The notes under the pieces: model-generated
Database searches by the model: none
What the model was told of the DNA's origin: nothing
The model's input: only the letters and a program-made list of their open reading frames with translations
Made by a program: the position numbers and the translations under genes
From: CAZBGQ01 sp964491515
GTDB lineage: Bacteria > Patescibacteriota > Gracilibacteria > UBA1369 > UBA12473
Length of the DNA: 38,218 nucleotides
Assembly: GCA_964491515.1 (NCBI GenBank)
Contig: CAZBGQ010000016.1
Location: 1-38,218, forward strand
Direction: 5' to 3'
Part shown: in pieces, positions 25,520 to 32,942 of the stretch
How the letters are laid out: each line of letters opens with the position of its first letter
Numbering within the stretch: position 1 is the first letter of the stretch

Positions 25520-26245
25520 ATGGCTCTTCCTCTCACCTATCGTACCCGTCTCAAAGAAAAAACAGCGCTTACTGCGAGCACCTATGATTTTGTATTTGAT
25601 CTTGTTGAACCAACGTCGATTGAGTTTAAGGCTGGCCAATTTGTCTTGATCAAGGAACATCACCCTGAAACAGGTGAACTCATTAGTCGAGCCTATTCGG
25701 TGGCAAGTGCTCCTGAAGCTACGAATGAATTAACGTTTAACATTGAAATTGTGGACAGAGGGAAATTGACCCCCCTCATGAAACAGTGGGAGATTGGAAA
25801 AGAAGCTGAGATGCAGGGACCGTTTGGACATTTCTTTTTCAAATCACCACCTGAGCGTGAACATCTTGTGTTTGTAGCAACCGGAACTGGTATTGCGCCC
25901 TTCCGCTCCATGATTGAGCATTTATTGGCCCAAGGAGACACACGTCGAATGAGTGTTTATTTTGGATTACGTTCGCCCGAAAACATCTTTTACCGTGACC
26001 TATTTGAAGACCTGGCCACTCAACACGACAATCTTGATTTTACTCTCACCCTTTCCCGTCCAGATGAGAATTGGGCCGGATCACGTGGACGTGTCACAGC
26101 AATTCTTCCAGGCATTAAATTCGATCCCGAAAAAGCAGATGTCTACCTCTGCGGCGGAAAGCCCATGATTGATGACGTCAAACAACTCTTCCTAGATAAA
26201 GGCTTCGATAAAAGCCATATCTTCTTCGAGCAATTCTTTCTCTAA
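25520..26245 (+). CDS. Ferredoxin-NADP+ reductase-type FAD/NAD(P)H oxidoreductase
   Basis: Two-domain flavoprotein reductase of 241 residues. The FAD-binding barrel has RAYSVAS (the RxYS motif). The NAD(P) domain has GTGIAPFRSM and the C-terminal CGGKPMIDDV, ending with an aromatic residue region (FFEQFFL) as in FNR relatives. There is no iron-sulphur motif, so it is a single-subunit reductase that would pass electrons between NAD(P)H and an unidentified carrier. ATG 25520 is preferred over the in-frame TTG at 25514. AGGA lies 7 nt upstream. Monocistronic by spacing, with 217 nt before the next gene. Confidence 0.9.
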   Translation: MALPLTYRTRLKEKTALTASTYDFVFDLVEPTSIEFKAGQFVLIKEHHPETGELISRAYSVASAPEATNELTFNIEIVDRGKLTPLMKQWEIGKEAEMQGPFGHFFFKSPPEREHLVFVATGTGIAPFRSMIEHLLAQGDTRRMSVYFGLRSPENIFYRDLFEDLATQHDNLDFTLTLSRPDENWAGSRGRVTAILPGIKFDPEKADVYLCGGKPMIDDVKQLFLDKGFDKSHIFFEQFFL

Positions 26246-26380
26246 ACGAAATTAAAAAATCAAGGGAGGGCTTAGGAAGGGGGTTTCATTAGCTCCTACT
26301 TTACTGCATTTTCAAGTAATCACGAACATCTTGCGATTGAAAATTTCTAAATATATTTCACGACCGTATGTGTCAATCTC

Positions 26381-26408
26381 TTGGCAATCATAGAAACTTG
26401 CACATAAA
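26381..26408 (+). promoter_or_regulatory. Weak candidate promoter before the 26463 gene
   Basis: TTGGCA (26381-26386), 16-nt spacer, CATAAA (26403-26408). It lies in the 217-nt space after the oxidoreductase gene. No terminator hairpin is obvious in that space. Confidence 0.3.
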
Positions 26409-26462
26409 AGAAATGGGCGTAAAATATTATTAACTTACTTTCTCCTTTAACTCTCCCTAAAG

Positions 26463-27029
26463 ATGAAAAAAATGTCATTCTATCAACGTGTTTGTGCTCA
26501 AGATGCCAATCCCGTTAGTTTCTTATTGCATGTGGTTGGTTTTTTTGGTGCTGCTTACTATCTCTGGTATCAGAACTGGGAATGGGCGGTCCTATTCGGA
26601 ATCGTGCTTCCACTCATTGGGCACATATATGCGTGGTTCAATGAAAAGGGTAAGACTGTCAAAATGACCATGTTCCGAGAAGTGATGTACGCTCATGCAG
26701 AACCTGTTAATTCTGTGCTTCATTTAATTGCAGGGATTCTCGCAGTGATGGGATTTTGGGGTCACAATTATCTGTATCTTGCAGGGGCATTAGGGGCTAT
26801 AGCGCTAGGCCACTTATTTGGTGCGGCCTTCATGACTGAAATTGCTCCTAAGTTGGTAAAACGACTCACAATTCTTGATTTAATGTTGATTAAATTTTCA
26901 ACCTTTTTCTTTGGTGTCTTAGTGGGTGCTTATGGATTTGCCTTTGTTTTGCAATTCAGATGGTGGTTCGCGGCCGCTGTCTTGATTTTTGCCGCACGTC
27001 CTTTTGCTCATTTCATGTTACATGACTAA
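26463..27029 (+). CDS. Small polytopic membrane protein, Mpo1/DUF962-like histidine pattern
   Basis: 188-residue integral membrane protein with five or six hydrophobic segments. Two halves repeat the same pattern: NPVSFLLH ... LIGH (H23 and H54) and EPVNSVLH ... ALGH (H86 and H117). NPxxxxLH followed about 30 residues later by GH resembles the metal-binding histidines of the Mpo1/DUF962 family of fatty-acid alpha-dioxygenases, but here it occurs twice. The family link is by motif only and is tentative. There is no signal peptide. A terminator follows 14 nt after the stop. ATG 26472 is an alternative start. Confidence 0.65.
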   Translation: MKKMSFYQRVCAQDANPVSFLLHVVGFFGAAYYLWYQNWEWAVLFGIVLPLIGHIYAWFNEKGKTVKMTMFREVMYAHAEPVNSVLHLIAGILAVMGFWGHNYLYLAGALGAIALGHLFGAAFMTEIAPKLVKRLTILDLMLIKFSTFFFGVLVGAYGFAFVLQFRWWFAAAVLIFAARPFAHFMLHD

Positions 27030-27042
27030 ATTGGCCCCTCCC

Positions 27043-27073
27043 AAAGCCCTGCTCTCGTAGTAGGGCTTTTTTT
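27043..27073 (+). terminator. Rho-independent terminator
   Basis: Inverted repeat AAAGCCCT (27043-27050) / AGGGCTTT (27062-27069) with an 11-nt loop, running into a T tract to 27073. It ends the membrane-protein transcript ahead of the tRNA gene. Confidence 0.85.
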
Positions 27074-27143
27074 GTATTGCTCAGGAGAGCTCGGTTCTGT
27101 AGAATTGGGCCAACTTCTTGTTATAGAGAAGCTTTAAAAATTC

Positions 27144-27218
27144 GCCGGGGTAGCTCAGTGGTAGAGCACACGACTGAAAATCGTGGTGTCGGCAGTTCAA
27201 TCCTGCCCCCCGGCACCA
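27144..27218 (+). tRNA. tRNA-Phe (anticodon GAA), CCA encoded
   Basis: Full cloverleaf: acceptor GCCGGGG (27144-27150) pairs with CCCCGGC (27208-27214), anticodon stem CACGA/TCGTG with loop CTGAAAA giving anticodon GAA, T arm GGCAG TTCAATC CTGCC (27191-27207), discriminator A at 27215 and encoded CCA at 27216-27218. Its last 22 nt are also the antisense 3' end of the adjacent serine recombinase gene, the expected picture for an element inserted at the tRNA 3' end. Confidence 0.97.
27197..27218. other. Probable attachment-site core: tRNA 3' end shared with recombinase 3' end
   Basis: These 22 nt complete the tRNA (part of the T arm, the 3' acceptor strand, CCA) and at the same time encode the last residues of the recombinase on the other strand. 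Integration into a tRNA 3' end that is restored by the element predicts a direct repeat of part of this stretch at the far end. It was not found within the window. Confidence 0.5.
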
Positions 27219-28891
27219 CTTGAATGAATCTGAGGAATTGATGCCTCTTTTTTGGCTTTCATGTGGGACTTAACAGTTCTATCCCCTATGGAGGAGGCTT
27301 TAAACTTATTGGGATTGAACCTAAAGGAGACTTCTGCACTAATATTCCAGTTTTTCACTCTCCCATCCTTCCTACATTCCTTTGGAATACGTGACATTTC
27401 GATATGGTCCACAAAGAGGCTCACGATAATCTTCTTTTGCTTGAGGTCAAGACTTCCTAAACGATACTTCACTTTCTCCGATGCTTCCTTCAGCTTTGCT
27501 ACTTCTAAATCAATTGATCCGATGAAGGATAGTTCATCCTGAAGCTCCTGTATTTGAAGTTCGCAATCAGTTATGGCTTGAGTCTTTTCTATCGTCTTCT
27601 GGTTTAACTTGTCTTCATCATAGGCTCCCCTTTCATATGCTTCCTCTACTCTGTCAAGAGCCAATTCAAGGTTTGCCTTTTTTTGTCTCAAACTGGACAA
27701 ATGACTCTCTATTTTTTCTATTTTCTTAGGCTCGCAGTACTGCTCTGACAAGTACTTCTTCACGAAAATTTCAGGGTCATTTAGTGCTTCCATGATCTTT
27801 CCCCAAACAAAGGCATCGAGTTGCTTTCCTGGGAATTCGAATACTGGATGGTGGGTGCCCTCTTTGTCTTTGAACTGCTTTCTTCTGTAGCTAAAACCAC
27901 CCTTCGTCCTCTGAGCTCCACTGAATGATCTCGGCCTATCGAACATTACATCCCAGAGCTTGCCACTAAGAAGATATTCAAACTTTCGACGACCTCCCGT
28001 ACGTCCTTTTCCGACACTCTGTGCTTGTAAGTATGCGATCTCTGAAACACATGGAGGGAAACCAACAATTGTCCAATCCTTCTCCTCTAGGAGCTTGCCC
28101 TCCTCATCCTTTCTATTCGAAATGTGAATTCCGTAGTAAATGGGGTTGTGCAGTATTGTTCGCACATTCTTTTCAACCCACTTTGAAGTTTTTCTTCTAG
28201 CCGCAGAATAGGCCCCCTTAGGCACGCCTAACTTATTGAGCTTGCGAGTAATGGCCCCATAACCCATTCCCTCATAAATGTACCAGTCAAAAATCTCTTT
28301 CACCCATTTCTTTTCTTCTGCCACTACCTCCAATTTTTTCCCTCTTCCCCCTGGGTTCTTAATAGGCCTATAACCATATGGCACCGAACTACCCGTGTAG
28401 TTCCCCATCTCGGCTGATGCGACCTTTCCCATATGAGTTCGCCCTTTAATCAAAGATCTTTCAAATTGAGCAATCGCACCGAATATCTGGAAAACAAGCC
28501 TACCAATAGGCCCCTTGAAGTCGATGTTCTCTTGGATGGAAATAAAACTCACATCGTGACTCTCGAACTCCTCAAATAGTCCAAGTAAATGCTTCAATGA
28601 CCGTGAAAGCCGATCGATCTTCCATACAAGTATTGCATCGATCTTCTTTTCTTTTACTAATTCTCTCAGACGGTTTAGAGCGGGGCGACTTAAATCTCCC
28701 CCCGTGTGAACATCTTCAAAGCACCATTCCGATCTAGTGGTGAAATTAAGCCCCTTATTATCCCTTACATATGCCTTTAGCTTCTTATCCTGAGATTCCA
28801 GGCTATACCCATCGATCTTTTGCTCTGTAGTGGACACCCGTTTGTAAATGGCCACTCGCCTTTTTTGAGTAGAATCTTGGAAAATATCCAT
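27197..28891 (-). CDS. Large serine recombinase / integrase
   Basis: Site-specific recombinase of the large serine family, 564 residues. The N-terminal resolvase domain has nucleophile S20 in YKRVSTTEQ and the arginine motif WKIDRLSRS. A Recombinase (DNA-binding) domain follows (VPYGYRP, GYGAITRKLNKLGVP, NPIYYG), then a coiled-coil segment (about residues 405-475) that normally controls integration direction. The zinc-ribbon region (YLLSGKLWDVMFD onward) lacks the usual CxxC pairs. The stop codon lies in the T-loop of tRNA-Phe, so the last seven codons are the antisense of the tRNA 3' end. Minus-strand ATG start at 28891. Confidence 0.93.
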   Translation of the reverse strand: MDIFQDSTQKRRVAIYKRVSTTEQKIDGYSLESQDKKLKAYVRDNKGLNFTTRSEWCFEDVHTGGDLSRPALNRLRELVKEKKIDAILVWKIDRLSRSLKHLLGLFEEFESHDVSFISIQENIDFKGPIGRLVFQIFGAIAQFERSLIKGRTHMGKVASAEMGNYTGSSVPYGYRPIKNPGGRGKKLEVVAEEKKWVKEIFDWYIYEGMGYGAITRKLNKLGVPKGAYSAARRKTSKWVEKNVRTILHNPIYYGIHISNRKDEEGKLLEEKDWTIVGFPPCVSEIAYLQAQSVGKGRTGGRRKFEYLLSGKLWDVMFDRPRSFSGAQRTKGGFSYRRKQFKDKEGTHHPVFEFPGKQLDAFVWGKIMEALNDPEIFVKKYLSEQYCEPKKIEKIESHLSSLRQKKANLELALDRVEEAYERGAYDEDKLNQKTIEKTQAITDCELQIQELQDELSFIGSIDLEVAKLKEASEKVKYRLGSLDLKQKKIIVSLFVDHIEMSRIPKECRKDGRVKNWNISAEVSFRFNPNKFKASSIGDRTVKSHMKAKKEASIPQIHSSGAGGQD

Positions 28892-28963
28892 GGGATTGAT
28901 GGTTAATGTACTCTTATTCTATCCTAAATTTGGTCAAATACAAATTTGGATAGCACCTGGTTT

Positions 28964-29137
28964 TCAAAGACCAATATCATCAAAAACCCCGACACTGCTA
29001 AAACAACGCACGATCTCAGCCTCAGCACTTTCAGGATTGTCCTCAGGGTACCTCACCCCACAAATAAGGACTGACCCACTACTTAGGTGGATCACTCCAT
29101 TTTTTTTGTCATTATATTTTCGTGAATTATCAACCAT
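28964..29137 (-). CDS. Small hypothetical protein, 57 aa, upstream of the recombinase
   Basis: A 58-codon frame beginning MVDNSRKYNDKK and ending VFDDIGL. AAGG lies 7 nt before the ATG, a better ribosome site than most genes here have. Composition is protein-like, with a beta-type N-terminal half (GVIHLSSGSVLICGV) and an acidic helix after it. It lies 72 nt upstream of the recombinase on the same strand. No family recognised. Small genes in this position sometimes encode directionality factors, but nothing in the sequence proves that. The plus-strand frame over the same bases looks less protein-like. Confidence 0.5.
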   Translation of the reverse strand: MVDNSRKYNDKKNGVIHLSSGSVLICGVRYPEDNPESAEAEIVRCFSSVGVFDDIGL

Positions 29138-29434
29138 TGAAGTGCCTTAAAGCTGGGCCAAACGGCCAAAGTACTTTAAGAATAGGTTGAAGTCCGATTA
29201 ACGGGTTGAAGCTATCCCATAAACTGAATTGCTGATTTAAGTATAGCATTTTTTTGCAGTGAATAAAACTAAATAATGGAAGTGACGGTTGGTACGGCGC
29301 CTAGTTGACGTATTTCTCCTTAATTGGTGAATACCTTGATTCTCTTTGAAATAAGGGGTTTAATAATTCTGCAACCTACATTCAACGTTTTGTGCGCGAA
29401 CTCTTTTTATTAAGAGTCAATCAAGAATCAAAGC
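29138..29434. other. Intergenic region with GGTTGAAG direct repeats
   Basis: No gene is seen. It holds two GGTTGAAG octamers (29185-29192 and 29204-29211) exactly 19 bp apart, about two helical turns, upstream of the small minus-strand gene. The promoter of the DUF805 operon is at 29336-29364. A third GGTTGAAG occurs at 38203-38210. Confidence 0.4.
29336..29364 (+). promoter_or_regulatory. Promoter of the DUF805 operon
   Basis: TTGATT (29336-29341), 17-nt spacer, TTTAAT (29359-29364). The expected start near 29371 leaves a leader of about 146 nt that contains nested inverted repeats. Confidence 0.5.
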
Positions 29435-29510
29435 GGGGCTATCTCCCTGCCACGTCTTGATTGTCTCGCAAGAGATGTTGAGTGTGGGTTGCCAGGTTCT
29501 AGGTAGCCCC
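29435..29510 (+). promoter_or_regulatory. Structured 5' leader (nested inverted repeats)
   Basis: GGGGCTA (29435-29441) pairs perfectly with TAGCCCC (29504-29510). Inside lie a CCTG/CAGG pair and a TCTTG/CAAGA hairpin. The outer stem closes 6 nt before the chosen ATG at 29517, so folding could control access to that start. No known riboswitch class was recognised. Confidence 0.4.
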
Positions 29511-29516
29511 ACTTTT

Positions 29517-29894
29517 ATGCACATTTTTCCGAGGGAAAAACGTATTGGAAGATTGGATTATATTTTCCTGCAGTTTATAGTTCAGTTTCTTGGCTGGTCG
29601 TTGATGGGATGGCTAATTCACTTACTAGAAGATATTTTGTATGGAAATTCTCCAATAAATTCCTTTGATTATTTTGGGTTAATCGTATTGGGGATAGGAT
29701 CACTTTTTCTGATTTTTCATCAAGTTTTCATTTCATTTAAGCGGTGGCACGACCTTGATAAATCTGGAACTTATGCTTTTCTCCTTTTACTTCCGATTAT
29801 GTTCCCTTTACTCCAGATTGGTATCGTTATGCATCTGTGTCTTAAGAAAGGTTCTAGTGGGCCTAATAGATTTGGTCCCCCTATTCCGTTTTAG
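29517..29894 (+). CDS. DUF805 family membrane protein
   Basis: About 125-residue membrane protein with the DUF805 pattern: GRLDYIF at the N-terminus (family: GRxxRxxYW), KRWHDLDKSGTYAFLLLLP in the middle (family: RRLHDxxxSGWW), and SGPNRFGPP near the end (family: GTxGxNxYGP). Three or four hydrophobic helices. Function unknown; members are found in bacteria and phages. ATG 29517 fits the family N-terminus. In-frame ATG 29475 or TTG 29457 would add unrelated residues and run through the foldable leader. First gene of a three-gene unit with spacings of 25 and 13 nt. Confidence 0.8.
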   Translation: MHIFPREKRIGRLDYIFLQFIVQFLGWSLMGWLIHLLEDILYGNSPINSFDYFGLIVLGIGSLFLIFHQVFISFKRWHDLDKSGTYAFLLLLPIMFPLLQIGIVMHLCLKKGSSGPNRFGPPIPF

Positions 29895-29919
29895 GATTTT
29901 TCATTTTTAGCTTATTTTT

Positions 29920-30696
29920 ATGTCATTGAAATGTCCAATCTGTGCTAATCCAATCAACGAAGGTGCTCGCAAATGCTTGCATTGTGGGACGTGGATTGAT
30001 GGAAGTAGTTCGGTTGGTCGATTTTTTAAAAATAGCGGTCTTAAAAATGCAACTAAGGAAGGTTTTAATTTAGCAAAAAACACTTTTGGCCAAGGAGTGA
30101 AGGTTCTTGGAAGCGTTGCTTTAGAGGCTTTTGATTTTGCCCAAAAAGGTTGGACTAATTATCACGCTGACAAAGATTCAAAAATAATAAAAGAATCAAA
30201 TAAAGAGAAAGCGGATGGGATGCCTCAGTGGGCCAGAGAGTTACCTGAATATCTTCGCCCATCTCCTGATCAAATTCATCGTTTAGAGAATCTAAGAAAT
30301 CAGATTGGGATTAATAATAGCGAGTTTTTCATGCATATATCTAGTCATCCTGAAACGACTCGCAGGCTCCAACTCTATTTATATAATCATGTAAAAAAGC
30401 AGGATAAATCCGCATCCGAACAGGATATATTAAAGGCACTCGTTATGAATCGCTTCACAATAGCAACATCAATGGGTAGTGATGTTTTCGAACTGGCCAA
30501 GGCAGGCGCGGTTAGCGATCATGCATTTGATTTACGCCTCCACGAGATTGTCGAAAACTATCCAAGCCTTGAAGCTCTCACTAATGCAATAATTCAAGAT
30601 GATAAAGATATGGGGCTTGAAACGGATATACCAACTTCTCCAGAATTCGAAAGTGCCGCACGGCGGGTTACCGCCATCCTGCGTGATGATTCTTAA
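29920..30696 (+). CDS. Zinc-ribbon protein, 258 aa, unknown function
   Basis: The N-terminus is a zinc ribbon (C5, C8, C19, C22; CPIC ... CLHC). A Gly/Phe/Lys-rich helical segment and a charged linker follow, then a mainly helical domain of about 150 residues. No membrane helix is certain. Noticeably AT-rich compared with backbone genes, suggesting acquisition. It lies 25 nt after the DUF805 gene and 13 nt before the next, in one operon. A zinc ribbon next to small membrane proteins is common in uncharacterised prokaryotic envelope proteins, but no role can be assigned. Confidence 0.75.
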   Translation: MSLKCPICANPINEGARKCLHCGTWIDGSSSVGRFFKNSGLKNATKEGFNLAKNTFGQGVKVLGSVALEAFDFAQKGWTNYHADKDSKIIKESNKEKADGMPQWARELPEYLRPSPDQIHRLENLRNQIGINNSEFFMHISSHPETTRRLQLYLYNHVKKQDKSASEQDILKALVMNRFTIATSMGSDVFELAKAGAVSDHAFDLRLHEIVENYPSLEALTNAIIQDDKDMGLETDIPTSPEFESAARRVTAILRDDS

Positions 30697-30709
30697 TTAA
30701 ACCAATTTT

Positions 30710-31228
30710 ATGGAGTTCATTTTATTCTTTATCATTGCAATGGTAGTGATTAGTTCTACCCGTACTTTACGAAGTGATGAATGGGACACAGCTGATGAAT
30801 GGCGTAAGTCAAAGTACCGATTAAATGAGCTTAGTGATTATTTTGTAAAGCTTCTTGATGAAAAAAGGAAGGAACTTAATTCTGATGATATCGCAACCTT
30901 TAATGCTGTTCAGCTTCTAAAAGTTGGAACTTTTGTTGATTTATCTGAGAATGAAGAACCAAGTGCTGATATCTTTGAAAAATGGGTTTTATCAGAGGGT
31001 AAAAGGCTTGTTTCATTTATGACGACGTATACACCGCATCACCCGTATTACGAGAAAATGGCTACAAGGGTTTGTGTTTTTAGTGCGATTATTGGGTTTG
31101 TTTCTCACTCTCCTCAACAAGTTCGGGATATGGATTTTTTCTATTATGTGTACCGTGCGACTCTGGATAAATTAGGTATTAAATCCATATTTGGGTCTAT
31201 AAAAAATGAGGGATATCAGGAAAACTAA
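30710..31228 (+). CDS. Hypothetical protein with N-terminal membrane anchor, 172 aa
   Basis: Unrecognised. An N-terminal hydrophobic helix (MEFILFFIIAMVVISS) is followed by a charged helical body and a second mildly hydrophobic segment (CVFSAIIGFVS). Probably membrane-anchored with the body in the cytoplasm. Last gene of the DUF805/zinc-ribbon operon by spacing (13 nt) and by shared AT-rich base use. No terminator with a T tract follows; a short hairpin AGCGC-TCA-GCGCT lies just after the stop. Confidence 0.65.
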   Translation: MEFILFFIIAMVVISSTRTLRSDEWDTADEWRKSKYRLNELSDYFVKLLDEKRKELNSDDIATFNAVQLLKVGTFVDLSENEEPSADIFEKWVLSEGKRLVSFMTTYTPHHPYYEKMATRVCVFSAIIGFVSHSPQQVRDMDFFYYVYRATLDKLGIKSIFGSIKNEGYQEN

Positions 31229-31334
31229 TAGCGCTCAGCGCTTGAAATTGAGAATAGACCACCGCTTGTGTACCCTAGGGGAGGTATAGAGGACTTTTTT
31301 TAGAGGTGGGCATAAGTTGTTTTCTATTCTGAGC

Positions 31335-31670
31335 TCAGTTTACCCAGCTAATTACCATCTCCCCGCGTTCGGTTGGCCTCTCTGCTAATAGCTCAATATT
31401 CTTGGTTAGTATGTCGTTGATTCGAACTAGAGTCATTGGGGACTCTTTTGATAGATCCCGCCCTTTTAACTCCTCAACTACGCCAATTCGAATCATTTTC
31501 AGGTCCTGTAGTACCTTTCCTGCTTCTATTTTGAATCCATCGGATTTGGTGAGTTTCTTAGGTGTTTTAGCGGTGGCTGGTGCGTATCCAGCTTGGATCA
31601 TCGCTTGACTCACATTTCCACCATTTTCCACCATTTTTTGAAGTGCTCGTTTCTGTTTAATTGTACTCAC
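31335..31670 (-). CDS. Terminase small subunit-like HTH protein
   Basis: 111 residues. The segment GGNVSQAMIQAGYAPATAKTP followed by KKLTKSDGFK matches the helix-turn-helix pattern of phage terminase small subunits (DNA-recognition subunit of packaging motors) and related HTH proteins common in candidate-phylum genomes. The rest is helical. GTG start overlaps the stop of the upstream DUF4209 gene in TAGTG, with AAGGA just upstream, so translation is probably coupled. No large terminase subunit lies nearby, so it may be a phage remnant or a domesticated DNA-binding regulator. Confidence 0.6.
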   Translation of the reverse strand: MSTIKQKRALQKMVENGGNVSQAMIQAGYAPATAKTPKKLTKSDGFKIEAGKVLQDLKMIRIGVVEELKGRDLSKESPMTLVRINDILTKNIELLAERPTERGEMVISWVN

Positions 31671-32653
31671 TATTCCTTTTTGTTAAGCATGGTCGACAAG
31701 ACGATGAAGAAGTAAATGACCAAAGTACAGTTATTGAAATTGCATTCCTTCCTCGAGAAATTCCCATGAGCTACCCTATGCCTTAACGCATACCCTAGAG
31801 GGTCACAGAAGACAAAATTTAGTTGTTCGCATAGGTCTTCACCAAATTCTCTTCTCCATTCGTCACTTCGAAGCATATAACTATTCAGTTTACCTCCCTC
31901 GGTGGCCACATCTCCTCGGACCAAAGTTATTACATCTAATCCTAACTTCGTCGAAATATCTAAGAAAAACCGCTCAAACTGAGGGACAAGAATGTGCATA
32001 GCCGCTGTATAATCTCTACTGAAGTACCGTCTCAACCCCACCTCGACTAGGTTTAGGTTATCTGGTTCCCATATTCCTCTTCTATTCAAGTAACTTAGAA
32101 CCACCTCCTTGTTTAATTTGTTTTCCTTGAATAAGGCCTTAAAAAGCCGTGGCATCCAGAACTCCCTAATCACTCCCTGTTCAAGTTGATATTGTTGCAT
32201 TACATGAGCATAATTGGGATCATTGCCCCCTTTTAAAATGTCGCCATCTTCTCCGAATATAGTCGTGCTACAAATTTGCATAAAAACAAACTTTTCCTTA
32301 GCTTCTTCGACGGTTTTCCTAATTTGTTGATAATTGATCAAGAATGCACCTGCAACTTGGTTCAAACACCTGTAGGGATCATTCTTTGATAGAAAAGAGT
32401 CAATAAATGCTTTTGATTTTTCATTACTAATTGAGACCGTAGCCGATGCTTGCTTGAAATTTCCCTGTGCGGCAGTGTTGATTCTTCTTGTAATTCTTTT
32501 GCAGTCTTTAACCCTTTTAGAGTCCCCCGCATCTCGAAACAACTTTAAGGCTTCCTTCATGAAATATACGGACCTTAGAGGATCTTCTGCCTCAGAATCT
32601 AAAGCCTTTTTAAAGGCCAACTCTCCTGCCTCTCTCTTTTGATTATTATCCAT
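31670..32653 (-). CDS. DUF4209-type protein with HEPN-like RxxxxH motif
   Basis: 327 residues. A helical, TPR-like N-terminus is followed by a C-terminal domain resembling DUF4209: DYTAAMHILVPQFERFFLDI, then FVFCDPLGYALRHRVAHG. The last part contains R291-x4-H296 (RHRVAH), the RxxxxH signature of HEPN ribonucleases found in toxins and abortive-infection systems. The coupled small HTH gene downstream could be its regulator or partner. A toxin or defence role is inferred from the motif and from island location. A TATAAT lies upstream at 32685-32680. Confidence 0.65.
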   Translation of the reverse strand: MDNNQKREAGELAFKKALDSEAEDPLRSVYFMKEALKLFRDAGDSKRVKDCKRITRRINTAAQGNFKQASATVSISNEKSKAFIDSFLSKNDPYRCLNQVAGAFLINYQQIRKTVEEAKEKFVFMQICSTTIFGEDGDILKGGNDPNYAHVMQQYQLEQGVIREFWMPRLFKALFKENKLNKEVVLSYLNRRGIWEPDNLNLVEVGLRRYFSRDYTAAMHILVPQFERFFLDISTKLGLDVITLVRGDVATEGGKLNSYMLRSDEWRREFGEDLCEQLNFVFCDPLGYALRHRVAHGNFSRKECNFNNCTLVIYFFIVLSTMLNKKE

Positions 32654-32679
32654 CTTAGTGATTTACTTTTGACTTTCCT

Positions 32680-32685
32680 ATTATA
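32680..32685 (-). promoter_or_regulatory. -10 element of the DUF4209 gene
   Basis: Perfect TATAAT on the minus strand, 26 nt before the ATG at 32653. No good -35 lies 16-18 nt upstream, in contrast to the array genes to the right. Confidence 0.4.
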
Positions 32686-32732
32686 CACCGCTCTCTTCTC
32701 CTTTACTTCTATCCTAGCCCTTCCTCTAATCA

Positions 32733-32909
32733 TCACCGTCTAATTGGCACCGGTCTTCCAACCTGTTGAAGCTCTTTCAGTACGACCTCATTAACGCCCT
32801 GCCGCCCTCTCTTATAATCCCTCACAAAGTTCTCCTTCCTTAACTCCACCAAGAAAGCGAATTGAAAGTATCTACTCTGCCCAACTTCACCACTCTGCTT
32901 TTGGATTAC
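32733..32909 (-). pseudogene. Repeat copy A: orphan C-terminal coding fragment
   Basis: A 59-codon open frame without a normal start. It reads RYFQFAFLVELRKEN ... NEVVLKELQQVGRPVP and ends in TGA at 32735-32733. Aligned without gaps to copy B over 44 codons, 24 codons are identical, 16 differ only synonymously and 4 change the residue. It is in frame with the gene ending at 32943, but three stops lie between. The similarity continues past the stop (AATCATCA on the plus strand), as in copies C and E. Confidence 0.8.
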
Positions 32910-32942
32910 TTAAGTCATTTTTAGTCATTGTGCCGGGAGGGG

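Noticed and set aside
28890..29150. Plus-strand 86-codon open frame
   Set aside because: Less protein-like than the minus-strand 57-residue gene over the same bases, and it starts inside the recombinase start region.
32930..32942. Second tRNA-Phe 3'-end copy (attachment site)
   Set aside because: GTGCCGGGAGGGG resembles the complement of the tRNA end for about 11 bases only, in inverted orientation; too short to call.
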